In this document: in pieces, positions 16,908-25,122 of the stretch | Layout of the letters: the number at the start of each line of letters is the position of its first letter | Numbering within the stretch: the stretch's first letter is position 1 | Assembly: GCF_004217495.1 (NCBI RefSeq) | Contig: NZ_SHLC01000001.1 | Location: forward strand, 3,038,001 to 3,102,000 | Length of the DNA: 64,000 bases | Source: Microterricola gilva | GTDB lineage: Bacteria > Actinomycetota > Actinomycetes > Actinomycetales > Microbacteriaceae | Direction: 5' to 3' | Notes under the pieces: generated by a model | Seen by the model: only the letters and a program-made list of their open reading frames with translations | Databases searched by the model: none | Told to the model about the DNA's origin: nothing | Translations under genes and position numbers: made by a program

Positions 16908-17800
16908 CCAGCCAGCCTCTCGCGGCTGTCCAGCGAGGATGCGGGCATCCGCTCTCCCTCACGCCAGCCTTTCGCGATCTCGAGAAAGGAAGACCACCGA
17001 CCGCGCTTTGTGAGCAGCGCGCGGGCAATTGAACGGGTGATCTCGAAACTGACGGCTATCCGTCCACGGTTCTTTGAGTACAGTTTTCGGTGGAAGAGAA
17101 ACAAGTTCCGCCCCAGGAGCCGTGAAGGGATTCCGCTGGACTTCTGGCTGACGCGCGCGCGCGGAACCCAGATGACTCTATGCCCGGCCCGTCGGAGTCT
17201 CGTGTGTAGGTCAGTCTCCTCGAAGTAGAGGAAGTACGTCTCGTCGAGCTTGAAATTCTCGAGGTCGGCGGTGCGATACATCGTAAATGCACCGTCGAGC
17301 CATTCTCGATCGACATTCGATTCGTTCGCCAAGGCGTCAAGATTGACCCAATGCCGTGGCAATTTCAATGTTGGTGTGAGCCTCCCACCAACTGACCAAA
17401 TCTGCCTGCCGGTGTCAGCATTCAGCAAAGTGGGGCCCGCGACCGCGATCCGCGGGTCGCCGAGAATCTCTTCTCTCATCGCTCGAACCGCCCCTGGCGC
17501 CGCAAGCGACTCATGAGTTGAAACGAGCGTGAGGGCTCGATCCTGCTCAGTCGACTTCAGGTGCGCGACCCCATCGTTGACGGCCGCGGCATAGCCGCGA
17601 TTTCTCGTGTACAAAACCGCATAGCCGTCACAGCCGGGGATCTGGCGGTCAGTCGCGTCATTCCCGTTGTCGACAATGAGGATGCGATCCTGAGCCACTC
17701 CGTTGGCTGTGAGCGCCCCAAGGGTGTGCACCAGCGTTTCAGGGCTCTTGTGATGCACGACGATGCACGCAACGTCATCGACCACTTCGGAGACACTCAA
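16904..17800 (-). CDS. Glycosyltransferase family 2
   Basis: A 298-residue GT-A enzyme. The start is a TTG overlapping the upstream stop as TTGA, with AAGG about 7 bases upstream; a longer frame upstream is just the reverse reading of the preceding gene. DDVACIVVHHKSPETL opens the nucleotide-binding domain, ILIVDNGND and YTRNRGYAAAVNDG are typical of the rhamnosyltransferase-like GT2 group, and FLYFEETDLHTRLRRAG carries the catalytic-base region. The usual DxD position reads STHES, so metal coordination may differ. Third gene of a three-gene GT2 operon in the surface polysaccharide locus. Confidence 0.85.
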   Translation of the reverse strand: MSVSEVVDDVACIVVHHKSPETLVHTLGALTANGVAQDRILIVDNGNDATDRQIPGCDGYAVLYTRNRGYAAAVNDGVAHLKSTEQDRALTLVSTHESLAAPGAVRAMREEILGDPRIAVAGPTLLNADTGRQIWSVGGRLTPTLKLPRHWVNLDALANESNVDREWLDGAFTMYRTADLENFKLDETYFLYFEETDLHTRLRRAGHRVIWVPRARVSQKSSGIPSRLLGRNLFLFHRKLYSKNRGRIAVSFEITRSIARALLTKRGRWSSFLEIAKGWREGERMPASSLDSRERLAG

Positions 17801-18771
17801 CGGTTCGCCTTGGCGTGAGCGGCGCGCCAACGGAGCCCAACCGGATAACCGGCCATCTTCGCGAGGTCGCCGGCGACAACAATCAGTGGTACGAGCGCAA
17901 GGCCCCAGATCAGCCCCGGTCCGAAGCGCGCACGTCGATTCCACACGCGACACCAGAACTTTCGCATGTAGAAGACGAATCCGAGCGCAAGCGCCACCGC
18001 GGCCCACGGGGTGAAGAAGGACCCGACTAGCAAGAGCAACCCCGCGATGTATGCGAGATAGCGCGCAAGGTGCCGCTTCCACCACAGGCTCGCTTTGCCA
18101 TCCCCGCGTGCATATCGAAAGTACTGCTTCATAAACGAGCGAACGCTCGATCGTGCCGACCACGTAACTATGGCCTCGGGGACGAAAGCAAAGACAAAGC
18201 CGCGGTTCTTCATACTGATATCGAAGATCAGGTCCTCGCAGTAGTCGAGCCACTCCGGGTATCCCTCGACACTTTCCCACGCCTCCCGCACGAATGCGAG
18301 TGAGCGGCTAGACGGGAGAAACGAAGTTGGTTCGATTTCGTGAAGTTCCGGTGTCACGGCAAAAGCAATGGTGCGTTCGGTGAGCGATTGGCCGACCGGT
18401 TCAAAGAACCCGCCCACGACCTGAGGCGCCTCGGGAGAATCAAAGGCAGCGAGCATGCGTTCAACCCAACGCGGGTCAAGTGTGGTCCCGCCGTCGGTCA
18501 CCAGGATACGTTCGGCCGACGTCTGCGCCACAGCAATGTTGCGCCCTTCAGAGATACTCGCCCCGGGTCGCACCAGCAAAGTGAGCATGCAGTTTGCTGG
18601 GGCTGGCCAGGCACGGAGCAAATCTACCGTGCCGTCGGTGGAGCCACCGTCGACGACGACGATTTCAGAAGGGAGAACGCTCTGCGCCGACAAGCTCTCC
18701 AGAAACACGGGAAGACCCCGCGCCTCATTCAGTACGGTCAGCACGAGGGCCCCTGCCCGAATAACTGGCAT
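17797..18771 (-). CDS. Membrane-anchored glycosyltransferase family 2
   Basis: A 324-residue GT2 enzyme starting MPVIRAGALVLTVLNEARG; GGAG lies about 9 bases upstream and the previous gene stops 2 bp before. IVVVDGGSTDGTVDLL and LVTDGGTTLDPRWVERML are the donor-binding and DxD-like (TDGG) motifs. Around 240 the protein reads FMKQYFRYARGDGKASLWW (QxxRW-like processivity region without the exact motif), followed by two C-terminal membrane segments (YLAYIAGLLLLVGSFF and LIWGLALVPLIVVAG). It likely acts at the inner membrane face on the growing lipid-linked unit. Confidence 0.85.
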   Translation of the reverse strand: MPVIRAGALVLTVLNEARGLPVFLESLSAQSVLPSEIVVVDGGSTDGTVDLLRAWPAPANCMLTLLVRPGASISEGRNIAVAQTSAERILVTDGGTTLDPRWVERMLAAFDSPEAPQVVGGFFEPVGQSLTERTIAFAVTPELHEIEPTSFLPSSRSLAFVREAWESVEGYPEWLDYCEDLIFDISMKNRGFVFAFVPEAIVTWSARSSVRSFMKQYFRYARGDGKASLWWKRHLARYLAYIAGLLLLVGSFFTPWAAVALALGFVFYMRKFWCRVWNRRARFGPGLIWGLALVPLIVVAGDLAKMAGYPVGLRWRAAHAKANR

Positions 18772-18773
18772 TC

Positions 18774-19616
18774 CTAAGCTCCGTAGACTTCGCGGCTGAT
18801 CCTCGCGTGCTTGCGAGACGCGATGTTCCTGCCCAATAGGAATTCTGGGTAGCGTCCGTAGAACTTGAACATAGACGCCAACTCTCGCTTCCATGGCGTC
18901 GCGCTCAAGTTGGAGGTCTCACGAGCCCAGCCGTGCGTCCACCTCACGCGCGGGACAACGGCCACGGGGACTCCAGCCTTCCACGCCCGCAAGCAGAAAT
19001 CCTTGTCCTCGTAGTAGAGGAAGAAATGCGAATCCCAGGCACCGAACATCTCAATGCTCTGACGGGCCGCAAAGATGGAAGCGCCCATCAGCCAGCACAC
19101 CATTCTTGGCTCATCGGATTCGCTGAACAACAAGTAGCTACCATGAAGCTTCTCTCCGGAGCCGAGCCTGTTCCTGACCTTGTCCAGCAGGAAAGGGAAC
19201 CCTCGCCCGTTTGGTTGCACGGAGCCATCGGCATTCATCAGCTGCGGCGATACGACCGCTTGATTCTCAGTCGCGACGAGCTCGAGTGCTTTCAAGTCCG
19301 CATACTTCACACGAATGTCTGGATTGACGAAGCCAACAAACTGGCCGCGAGCGATCTCAAAACCCTTGTTGTTCGCCAGACCAAAACCAAGGTTCTCGGT
19401 GAGTCGGATGACCCGCGTGGCGCCTAGCCGTTCGGCGAGCTCGGCACTTCCATCCGTAGAGCAATTGTCAACGACGATCCACTCGACGTCGGAGGGAACC
19501 GCATCGTTCTTGCCCCAAAACTCTTCAAGAGCCTTTCGGCTATTGTGCGTCACCGTGATGAGCGAGCACCACGGACTTTCAGACCTGCCGGCAACGCTTG
19601 GGATTGAACTCACCAC
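18774..19616 (-). CDS. Glycosyltransferase family 2 (rhamnosyltransferase-like)
   Basis: A 280-residue GT2 enzyme with a GTG start, first gene of the three-GT operon. SLITVTHNSRKAL, WIVVDNCSTDGSAELAE, LTENLGFGLANNKGFE and FVGFVNPDIRVK are the standard motifs of dTDP-Rha-type GT2 transferases, with the NPD triplet as metal site. WLMGASIFAARQ and FFLYYEDKDFCLRAW supply the catalytic region (EDKDFC). Acceptor and donor are not predictable. No rhamnose synthesis genes are in the window, so if it uses dTDP-rhamnose the supply is elsewhere. Confidence 0.88.
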   Translation of the reverse strand: MVSSIPSVAGRSESPWCSLITVTHNSRKALEEFWGKNDAVPSDVEWIVVDNCSTDGSAELAERLGATRVIRLTENLGFGLANNKGFEIARGQFVGFVNPDIRVKYADLKALELVATENQAVVSPQLMNADGSVQPNGRGFPFLLDKVRNRLGSGEKLHGSYLLFSESDEPRMVCWLMGASIFAARQSIEMFGAWDSHFFLYYEDKDFCLRAWKAGVPVAVVPRVRWTHGWARETSNLSATPWKRELASMFKFYGRYPEFLLGRNIASRKHARISREVYGA

Positions 19617-19737
19617 TAACTTTCATCTATTGTGCTGTCAGAATTGCGACATGCAGCCGTCCGCGCGGTACGAACCAGATGCCCCCTGCAACCCACGCAT
19701 GGCAACCGCGGCTGAGCCATACATAGTCTCCTGAAGA

Positions 19738-20247
19738 TTACAGCACTAGTTCCACACCAACGGCCTCTCCGCTGGTAGAGCGCTCTCCGTTGGCCGGAGC
19801 GAGCTTGGAGCCGCGCTCCGCTCTCACCGGCATCGTGACGACGAACGCCCCACGCATCATCAGACCTTCGGGTTCGACCCTACGAAGCGGTGCTACCTCA
19901 ATGTCGAGGCGACCGTCATGGCCAGTGCCCGCACTGGCACCCCGTAGTACAGCTTTCACCTGCAGGCTATCGGGGTGTACCGCAACAGCATCAGCAGTGG
20001 GGGCTTCGAATCGGCACTGTCGATGGGTGGAGGATGAAGGCTCTCTGAAGGTGAGATCCAGCTCGACAGGTAGTGGCTCGAATGCCGCCCAAGCAGGTGT
20101 ACTGCCCGGGGACGCTCACTCCCGCACACCACCTACACGCCTGGTGCAGGCGAGGACCGAGTGTGGGCCGACTTCGCCTTGGCGCAGGGCAAGACGAACG
20201 AACTTTCCTAGCCCGATGTAGGCGAAACCGCCGCGCGTGGGGCGGTC
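19738..20247 (-). pseudogene. Remnant of a protein gene interrupted by an in-frame stop
   Basis: Between the GT2 operon and ugd the minus strand holds one frame with protein-like content on both sides of a TGA at 20116-20118. The upper part reads GGFAYIGLGKFVRLALRQGE; the lower part, about 125 codons down to a TAA at 19738, includes LPVELDLTFREPSSS, DSLQVKAVLRGAS and RLDIEVAPLRRVEPEGLMM. The lower stretch has no ATG, GTG or TTG before codon 52 of that part (GTG at 19957-19959). I read this as a decayed gene following ugd. I do not recognise the family. A short intact protein from the GTG at 19959 (73 residues) is an alternative. The 120 bp on the left of it hold nothing I can name. Confidence 0.35.
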
Positions 20248-20249
20248 GG

Positions 20250-21551
20250 CTACGGCCGCCCCATGCCGCGGTACGTCCAGCCTGCGGCGCGCCATGCAGC
20301 GGCATCGAGAGCGTTCCGTCCGTCGATGATGGTTCGCCCCGCGGCCAAGGACGCGACGTGGGCTGGGTCGAGTTCGCGGAAGTGCGTCCACTCGGTGGCC
20401 AGCACGACCAGTTCGGCGCCGTTGAGAGCCTCGTCGATCGAGTCCGTGTAGTCGAGCTGGGGGTGGCGCAGCCGTGCATTCTCGATGCCCTGAGGGTCGG
20501 TGGAGATCACACCGGCGCCCAGACCCTTCAGCTGCACCGCAATGTCGAGTGCAGGAGAGTCACGGACGTCGTCAGAGTTGGGCTTGAAGGTGACACCGAG
20601 CACAGCGATGCGCTTGTTGTAGACGGAACCGCCGAGGGCTTCGACGGCGAGGTCGACCGCGCGCTGACGACGACGTAGGTTGATGGCATCGACCTCTTTG
20701 AGGAAAGCCACCGATTCGCCGCGGCCAAGCTCCTCGGCGCGGGCGGTGAAGGCGCGGATGTCCTTGGGCAGGCAACCGCCGCCGAATCCGACACCGGCGT
20801 TCAGGAAGCGGCGACCGATGCGCGCATCGTGACCGATCGCATCCGCGAGCTGGCTCACGTCGGCGCCCGTCACCTCGGCGATCTCTGCCATCGCGTTGAT
20901 GAAGGAGATCTTCGTCGCGAGGAAGGCGTTGGCCGCCACCTTGACGAGCTCGGCAGTCGCATAGTCGGTGCTGATGCGTGGGGTGCCCGCGGCCAGCGCC
21001 GCGGCGTAGACCTCGTCGAGCACGGCCGCCGCGCTCTCGTCGGCCACACCGTATACGAGCCGGTCAGGTTCGATGGTGTCCTTCACGGCGAAGCCCTCGC
21101 GGAGGAACTCGGGGTTCCAGGCGAGCGTCGCGCCGGTGCCGCTGTCGGCAATCAGTTGCGCCAGGCGAGCGGCAGTGCCCACCGGCACGGTGCTCTTGCC
21201 CACGACGAGGTCGCCGGGCTTGAGGTACGGCAGGAGGCCGGCGACCGCCGCGTCGACGTAGCTCATGTCGGCGGCGTGGCTGCCCTGCATCTGCGGGGTG
21301 CCGACGGCGACGAAGTGCACGGTGGCGTCGGCGACATCCGCCATGTCGGTGCTGAACCGCAGACGTCCGCTCGCGCCTGCCGATGCGAGGATCTCGGGCA
21401 GGCCGGGCTCGAAGAAGGATGGCTTGCCGGCAGCGAGCTGCATGATCTTGGCGGCGTCGACGTCGATGCCGACAACCTCATGACCGAGTTCGGCCATCGC
21501 CGAGGCGTGCACGGCGCCGAGGTAACCGCATCCGATCACTGACAACTTCAC
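20250..21551 (-). CDS. ugd: UDP-glucose 6-dehydrogenase
   Basis: A 433-residue NAD-dependent enzyme oxidising UDP-glucose to UDP-glucuronate in the cytoplasm. The GTG start giving VKLSVIGCGYLGAVHA is chosen over an ATG 15 bp upstream because GGAGAG is well placed for GTG and the family normally begins at this point. Seen: Rossmann motif GCGYLG, substrate loop STVPVGTA, LVKVAANAFLATKISFINA, catalytic Cys in GFGGGCLPKDIRAF, and the C-terminal VLGVTFKPNSDDVRDSPAL. It supplies an acidic sugar donor for the neighbouring surface polysaccharide. GC content and motif use return to chromosomal norm in this gene. Confidence 0.95.
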   Translation of the reverse strand: MKLSVIGCGYLGAVHASAMAELGHEVVGIDVDAAKIMQLAAGKPSFFEPGLPEILASAGASGRLRFSTDMADVADATVHFVAVGTPQMQGSHAADMSYVDAAVAGLLPYLKPGDLVVGKSTVPVGTAARLAQLIADSGTGATLAWNPEFLREGFAVKDTIEPDRLVYGVADESAAAVLDEVYAAALAAGTPRISTDYATAELVKVAANAFLATKISFINAMAEIAEVTGADVSQLADAIGHDARIGRRFLNAGVGFGGGCLPKDIRAFTARAEELGRGESVAFLKEVDAINLRRRQRAVDLAVEALGGSVYNKRIAVLGVTFKPNSDDVRDSPALDIAVQLKGLGAGVISTDPQGIENARLRHPQLDYTDSIDEALNGAELVVLATEWTHFRELDPAHVASLAAGRTIIDGRNALDAAAWRAAGWTYRGMGRP

Positions 21552-21675
21552 GAAGGCACTCTCCATTGCTTGGTGTCGGGGCGGCGTGACCACCCTCCTC
21601 GCCGGTGGTGCCGACGAGCTTCAGTATCAATCATCCTCGCCTGTGACAGCTGAGAGAAATCTCACCGCTGTGGGA

Positions 21676-22185
21676 TCAGTAGCGCGGAACCGCGGGACGT
21701 GGGGTCTGCTTGGCCTGCCAGAGCGCTCTCGCAATCACCTTCTCGTCGCGGGCGTTGACGATCGCACGCAGAATCACGGCAATCAGTGTGCCGAAGAGCC
21801 CGCCGAGCGTGTTCGCGAAGACATCACTCGCCGTCGCGAAACGCGACTCAAGCAGGCCGGCTTGGGTGAGCTCGATCGCAATGGAGATCGCCGGAGACGC
21901 GAGCAGGGCGAGCCACCAGACACGCGCCGGAAGCGCCAGGCCAATGAGGAATCCCAGCGGAATGAACATCGCGATGTTCGCCGTGAACTCAAGCTTGTTG
22001 TATCCGAACCACTCCGGGACTCCGTTGCGGTGCAGCACGCCGAGGAGCTTGTCGATGGATGACTCGAAGCCCTGGTCGAGCGGGGTCGGGGAGAGGGTCA
22101 TCGCGGCGACGACACCCGCGTAGGCAAGGAGCAGCAGCAGCGAGATGTTGCGGCGCGCGTGGCTGGGTGGTGGTTGCTGGCTCAT
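21676..22185 (-). CDS. VanZ-like membrane protein
   Basis: A 169-residue protein with four hydrophobic segments starting MSQQPPPSHARRN; GAGGGG lies about 9 bases upstream, and a longer upstream frame is without support. TLSPTPLD after the first helix, NKLEFTANIAMFIPLGFLIGLALP and SIAIELTQ...ATASDVFANTLGG are the conserved VanZ family features (polar N/E/D positions in helices). VanZ in enterococci gives low-level teicoplanin resistance by an unknown mechanism; most actinobacterial homologues have no known role. It stands between ugd and the catabolic operon with its own likely promoter. Confidence 0.85.
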   Translation of the reverse strand: MSQQPPPSHARRNISLLLLLAYAGVVAAMTLSPTPLDQGFESSIDKLLGVLHRNGVPEWFGYNKLEFTANIAMFIPLGFLIGLALPARVWWLALLASPAISIAIELTQAGLLESRFATASDVFANTLGGLFGTLIAVILRAIVNARDEKVIARALWQAKQTPRPAVPRY

Positions 22186-22270
22186 CGGCTGTGCCCCTCG
22201 TTTGCCGGTCAGGTCAGAGTGCAACCGTAGGCGAGGTGGCTGGGCGTTCGCAAAGCGCCCAGCCCGAGCC

Positions 22271-23284
22271 CTACTGCGTCGAGAACGCCGCGTCGAAGCC
22301 GGCCGTCGGCCGCGGCCAGAGCAGTGAACGGATGTAGGCGAGCGCCTGCGGGCCACCGTGCAGGCGGTCCATCCCGGCGTCCTCCCACTCGATCGAGATG
22401 GGGCCCGAGTAGCCGATGGCGTCGAGCGCGCGGAACGCATCCTCCCAGGGGACATCGCCGTGCCCGGCTGAGACGAAGTCCCAGCCGCGTCGTGGGTCGC
22501 CCCACGGCAGGTGCGAACCGAGCACTCCGGCCCGCCCGTTTTGCGGCCGCATCCGTGTGTCCTTGCAGTCCACGTGGTAGATGCGGTCCTTGAAGTCCCA
22601 GATGAAGCCGACGGGGTCGATGTTCTGCCACATCATGTGGCTGGGATCCCAGTTGAATCCGAACGCCGGGCGGCGGTCGATCGCCTCGAGCGTGCGCACG
22701 CTCGACCAGTAGTCGTAGGCGATCTCGCTCGGGTGCACCTCATGGGCGAAGCGCACGCCCTCGTCGTCGAAGACGTCGAGGATCGGATTCCAGCGGGTGG
22801 CGAAGTCCTCGAAGCCTGCGTCAATGACGCTCGCCGGAACCGGTGGGAACATCGCGACGTACGGCCAGATCTTGGAGCCGGTGAAGCCGACGACGGTGTC
22901 GACGCCGAGCTTGCGGGCCACCCGCGCCGCGCGCTTCATGTCCTCGGCCGCGCGCTGGCGCACGCCCTCGGCCTCGCCGTCGCCCCAGGTGTAGTCGCGC
23001 AGGATGGCCTGGTGCCGGAAGTCGATCGGGTCGTCGCACACCGCCTGCCCGGTGAGGTGGTTCGAGATCGCGTAGACGCTGAGTCCGTGGCGGTCGAGGA
23101 TCTCGAGCCGCGAGCGCAGATAGGCCACGTCCTCGTCGGCTCGCCTGAGGTCGAGGTGGTCGCCGGATGCCGCGATCTCCAGCCCGTCGTAGCCCCACTC
23201 GCTCGCGAGCCGCGCCACCTCCTCGAACGGGAGGTCCGCCCACTGGCCGGTGAAGAGCGTGATCGGATGCGTGGTCTCGGTCAC
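22271..23284 (-). CDS. Xylose-isomerase-like TIM barrel (sugar isomerase/epimerase or 3-keto-glycoside lyase type)
   Basis: A 337-residue AP-endonuclease-2/sugar isomerase superfamily barrel, GTG start overlapping the previous stop (GTGA). Likely metal ligands: Glu in FAHEVHPSE, Asp in FNWDPSHM, His in IYHVDCKD and Glu in ISIEWEDAGMDR. Family knowledge: members isomerise sugars or, in 3-keto-glycoside pathways (CarC/DgpC and lyase relatives), abstract a proton and eliminate the aglycone. Because it sits at the end of an operon with two sugar oxidoreductases, the lyase role is attractive (inference). Last gene of the seven-gene operon. Confidence 0.8.
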   Translation of the reverse strand: MTETTHPITLFTGQWADLPFEEVARLASEWGYDGLEIAASGDHLDLRRADEDVAYLRSRLEILDRHGLSVYAISNHLTGQAVCDDPIDFRHQAILRDYTWGDGEAEGVRQRAAEDMKRAARVARKLGVDTVVGFTGSKIWPYVAMFPPVPASVIDAGFEDFATRWNPILDVFDDEGVRFAHEVHPSEIAYDYWSSVRTLEAIDRRPAFGFNWDPSHMMWQNIDPVGFIWDFKDRIYHVDCKDTRMRPQNGRAGVLGSHLPWGDPRRGWDFVSAGHGDVPWEDAFRALDAIGYSGPISIEWEDAGMDRLHGGPQALAYIRSLLWPRPTAGFDAAFSTQ

Positions 23285-24243
23285 AGTTCACCGGCCTTCA
23301 CTCGACGCATCCACTCGGCAGAGACGGCAGCGCTCTCGCCCGGATTCATCGATGCACGGTCAACCTCGATGAGCACCCACCCGTCAAACGCCTCGGGCAG
23401 GGCGTTCAGAACGCCAGGCAGGTCGATCTGCCCCAGACCCGGCTCGAGGAAGAGCCCACGGTTCGTGCTCACGTTGTAGGGCACGGGGTTCTCGCGCGCA
23501 GAACGCGCCACGGCGAGGTTGAGGTCCTTGATGTGCAGATCCATCAGTCGGTCCGACCACTTGCTCAGGTAGCTCGGGGAGTCGATACCGGCCCACTCAA
23601 GGTGGCCGATGTCGAAAGAGGCACCGAGCAGTGAGCTGTCGACCTGGCCGAGCACGTACTCGATCTCGGCCTCCGTCTCGACCCATGTTCCCACGTGGTT
23701 GTGCAGGCCAGAGCGGATCCCCTCAGCTTTCAGCACCTCACACGTCTCAATGAGGTACTCGACGAACTCGTCGAGCCGATCTTGCCGAAAGTCGTAGCCA
23801 ACGGCGGCCCTCTCATTGAATCGCACGCCGCTGGGAGTCTGGTTCACCTCGGCCGAGACGAAGATCGTGTCGAGGCCGAAGTAGTTTGACTCCTCGGCGC
23901 GGCGGCGCGCGTGGTCGAACCAGTGCGCACGCTCGTATGAGCCTCGCGCAAGCTGCCCTCCGTGATCGGATGGCAGCGGCACCTCGACGTAGCCAGGCGA
24001 GAGCTGCAGGCCAGCGGCATCCACCATCGCCTTGTAGTTCTGCAGAGTCTGGGTGTCGAGAACTTCGAGCATGGTGGTGTCAAAGCCAGCGGCTTTGATC
24101 TGGCCGAGCACATCGGGGTAGTCAGCCACGAAGCTCGGGTCTGCGAAGCGCCACAGGTCTGCGCTGTTCGGGTCGTTGGGGTCTTCTTTGACGTTGATCC
24201 ACTGGATGGCGTTGAGCGCGAATTTGAGGTCTCGACGAGACAT
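23281..24243 (-). CDS. Xylose-isomerase-like TIM barrel
   Basis: A 320-residue paralogous-superfamily barrel, only distantly like the next gene. Seen: FDTTMLEVLDTQTL, GLHNHVGTWVETEAEIEYVL, LGASFDIGHLEWAGID, LMDLHIKDLN and VLIEVD, giving likely His, Asp, His and Glu metal ligands. Plausible roles are isomerisation of a keto-sugar or cleavage of an oxidised glycoside. AAAGGA-type sequence precedes the ATG. The gene is 50 bp downstream of the ABC permease and overlaps the second barrel gene, so the pair is translationally coupled. Two such barrels in one operon suggests successive or subunit-like functions. Confidence 0.8.
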   Translation of the reverse strand: MSRRDLKFALNAIQWINVKEDPNDPNSADLWRFADPSFVADYPDVLGQIKAAGFDTTMLEVLDTQTLQNYKAMVDAAGLQLSPGYVEVPLPSDHGGQLARGSYERAHWFDHARRRAEESNYFGLDTIFVSAEVNQTPSGVRFNERAAVGYDFRQDRLDEFVEYLIETCEVLKAEGIRSGLHNHVGTWVETEAEIEYVLGQVDSSLLGASFDIGHLEWAGIDSPSYLSKWSDRLMDLHIKDLNLAVARSARENPVPYNVSTNRGLFLEPGLGQIDLPGVLNALPEAFDGWVLIEVDRASMNPGESAAVSAEWMRRVKAGEL

Positions 24244-24294
24244 GGCATGTCCTTTCTTGAAACGGATGCAGTGTCGGCAGGTGTTGGGCGGTGA

Positions 24295-25122
24295 CTACTT
24301 GAGCCCTGCGGTGGCGACGCCTTGAATGAAGTACTTCTGCAGAAAGAGGAACAGGATGAGGATTGGAAGCAGCACGATCATCGAACCGGCGAGCATCACT
24401 CCGAAGTTGAGTGTGTTGGAGGCTTGAGAGGCCACGGCCAACCCAACCGGAGCGGTGTAGGTGTCTTGCGACTGGGCTACCACGAGCGGCCACAGAAAGT
24501 TGTTCCATGCCGCAAGGAACGACAAGATGCCAACCGTGGCCAGGCCGGGGCCCGACAACGGCAAGAAGATACGGAAGAAGATCCGCGACTCACCCGCGCC
24601 ATCGAGTCGCGCAGCTTCCATCAGCTCGAACGGCACGGCGTGCGCGAACTGCCGCATGATGAACACGCTCAGCGGCATCACGAGCAGCGGCAGGGCTATG
24701 GCTGTGAGCGTGTTGACGAGGCCCATCTGCACCACGATCACGAACTGTGGCACGAACAGCGCAACGTAGGGCACGATCATCGACACGATCACCAGGGGGA
24801 AGACGAACCCCTTGCCCCGAAAGCGAAGCTTGGCGAGCGCGTAGCCCGCCATCGCGCTGAACAGCACGTTCCCGGCGACGACGGCCACCGCAACGATGAT
24901 GCTGTTGCTCATGTAGCCGCCGAAGCCGCCCGAGATGAAGAGTTCGACGTAGTTGCCCAGTTGGAATGCCTCAGGAAACCACGCGCCGGGGTTCGAGAAG
25001 AACTCTGACTGTGTCTTGAACGATCCAAAGAACAGCCACACGAATGGCAGCAACATCACAACGGTGATGACGATGAGTCCCGTGTAGGTCAGGGCGAGAC
25101 GGGTAGGCGATGCAGTTTTCAA
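24295..25122 (-). CDS. Carbohydrate ABC importer permease (MalG type)
   Basis: A 275-residue inner-membrane subunit with six helices. The binding-protein-dependent EAA loop reads ELMEAARLDGAGESRIFFRI, where the ATPase docks. A TTG start overlaps the upstream permease stop as TTGA, the same arrangement as in the GT2 operon. C-terminus FLQKYFIQGVATAGLK is typical of MalG-type CUT1 permeases. No ATPase gene is in this operon; CUT1 systems in actinobacteria often share an MsmK-like ATPase encoded elsewhere. Confidence 0.93.
   Translation of the reverse strand: MKTASPTRLALTYTGLIVITVVMLLPFVWLFFGSFKTQSEFFSNPGAWFPEAFQLGNYVELFISGGFGGYMSNSIIVAVAVVAGNVLFSAMAGYALAKLRFRGKGFVFPLVIVSMIVPYVALFVPQFVIVVQMGLVNTLTAIALPLLVMPLSVFIMRQFAHAVPFELMEAARLDGAGESRIFFRIFLPLSGPGLATVGILSFLAAWNNFLWPLVVAQSQDTYTAPVGLAVASQASNTLNFGVMLAGSMIVLLPILILFLFLQKYFIQGVATAGLK

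Noticed and set aside
19770-19882. tRNA-like pieces (CTGGTAGAGCGC and GGTTCGACCC) on the + strand
   Set aside because: The D-arm-like and T-arm-like pieces are about 100 bases apart, no acceptor stem or anticodon arm pairs, and the stretch reads as decayed protein sequence on the other strand.
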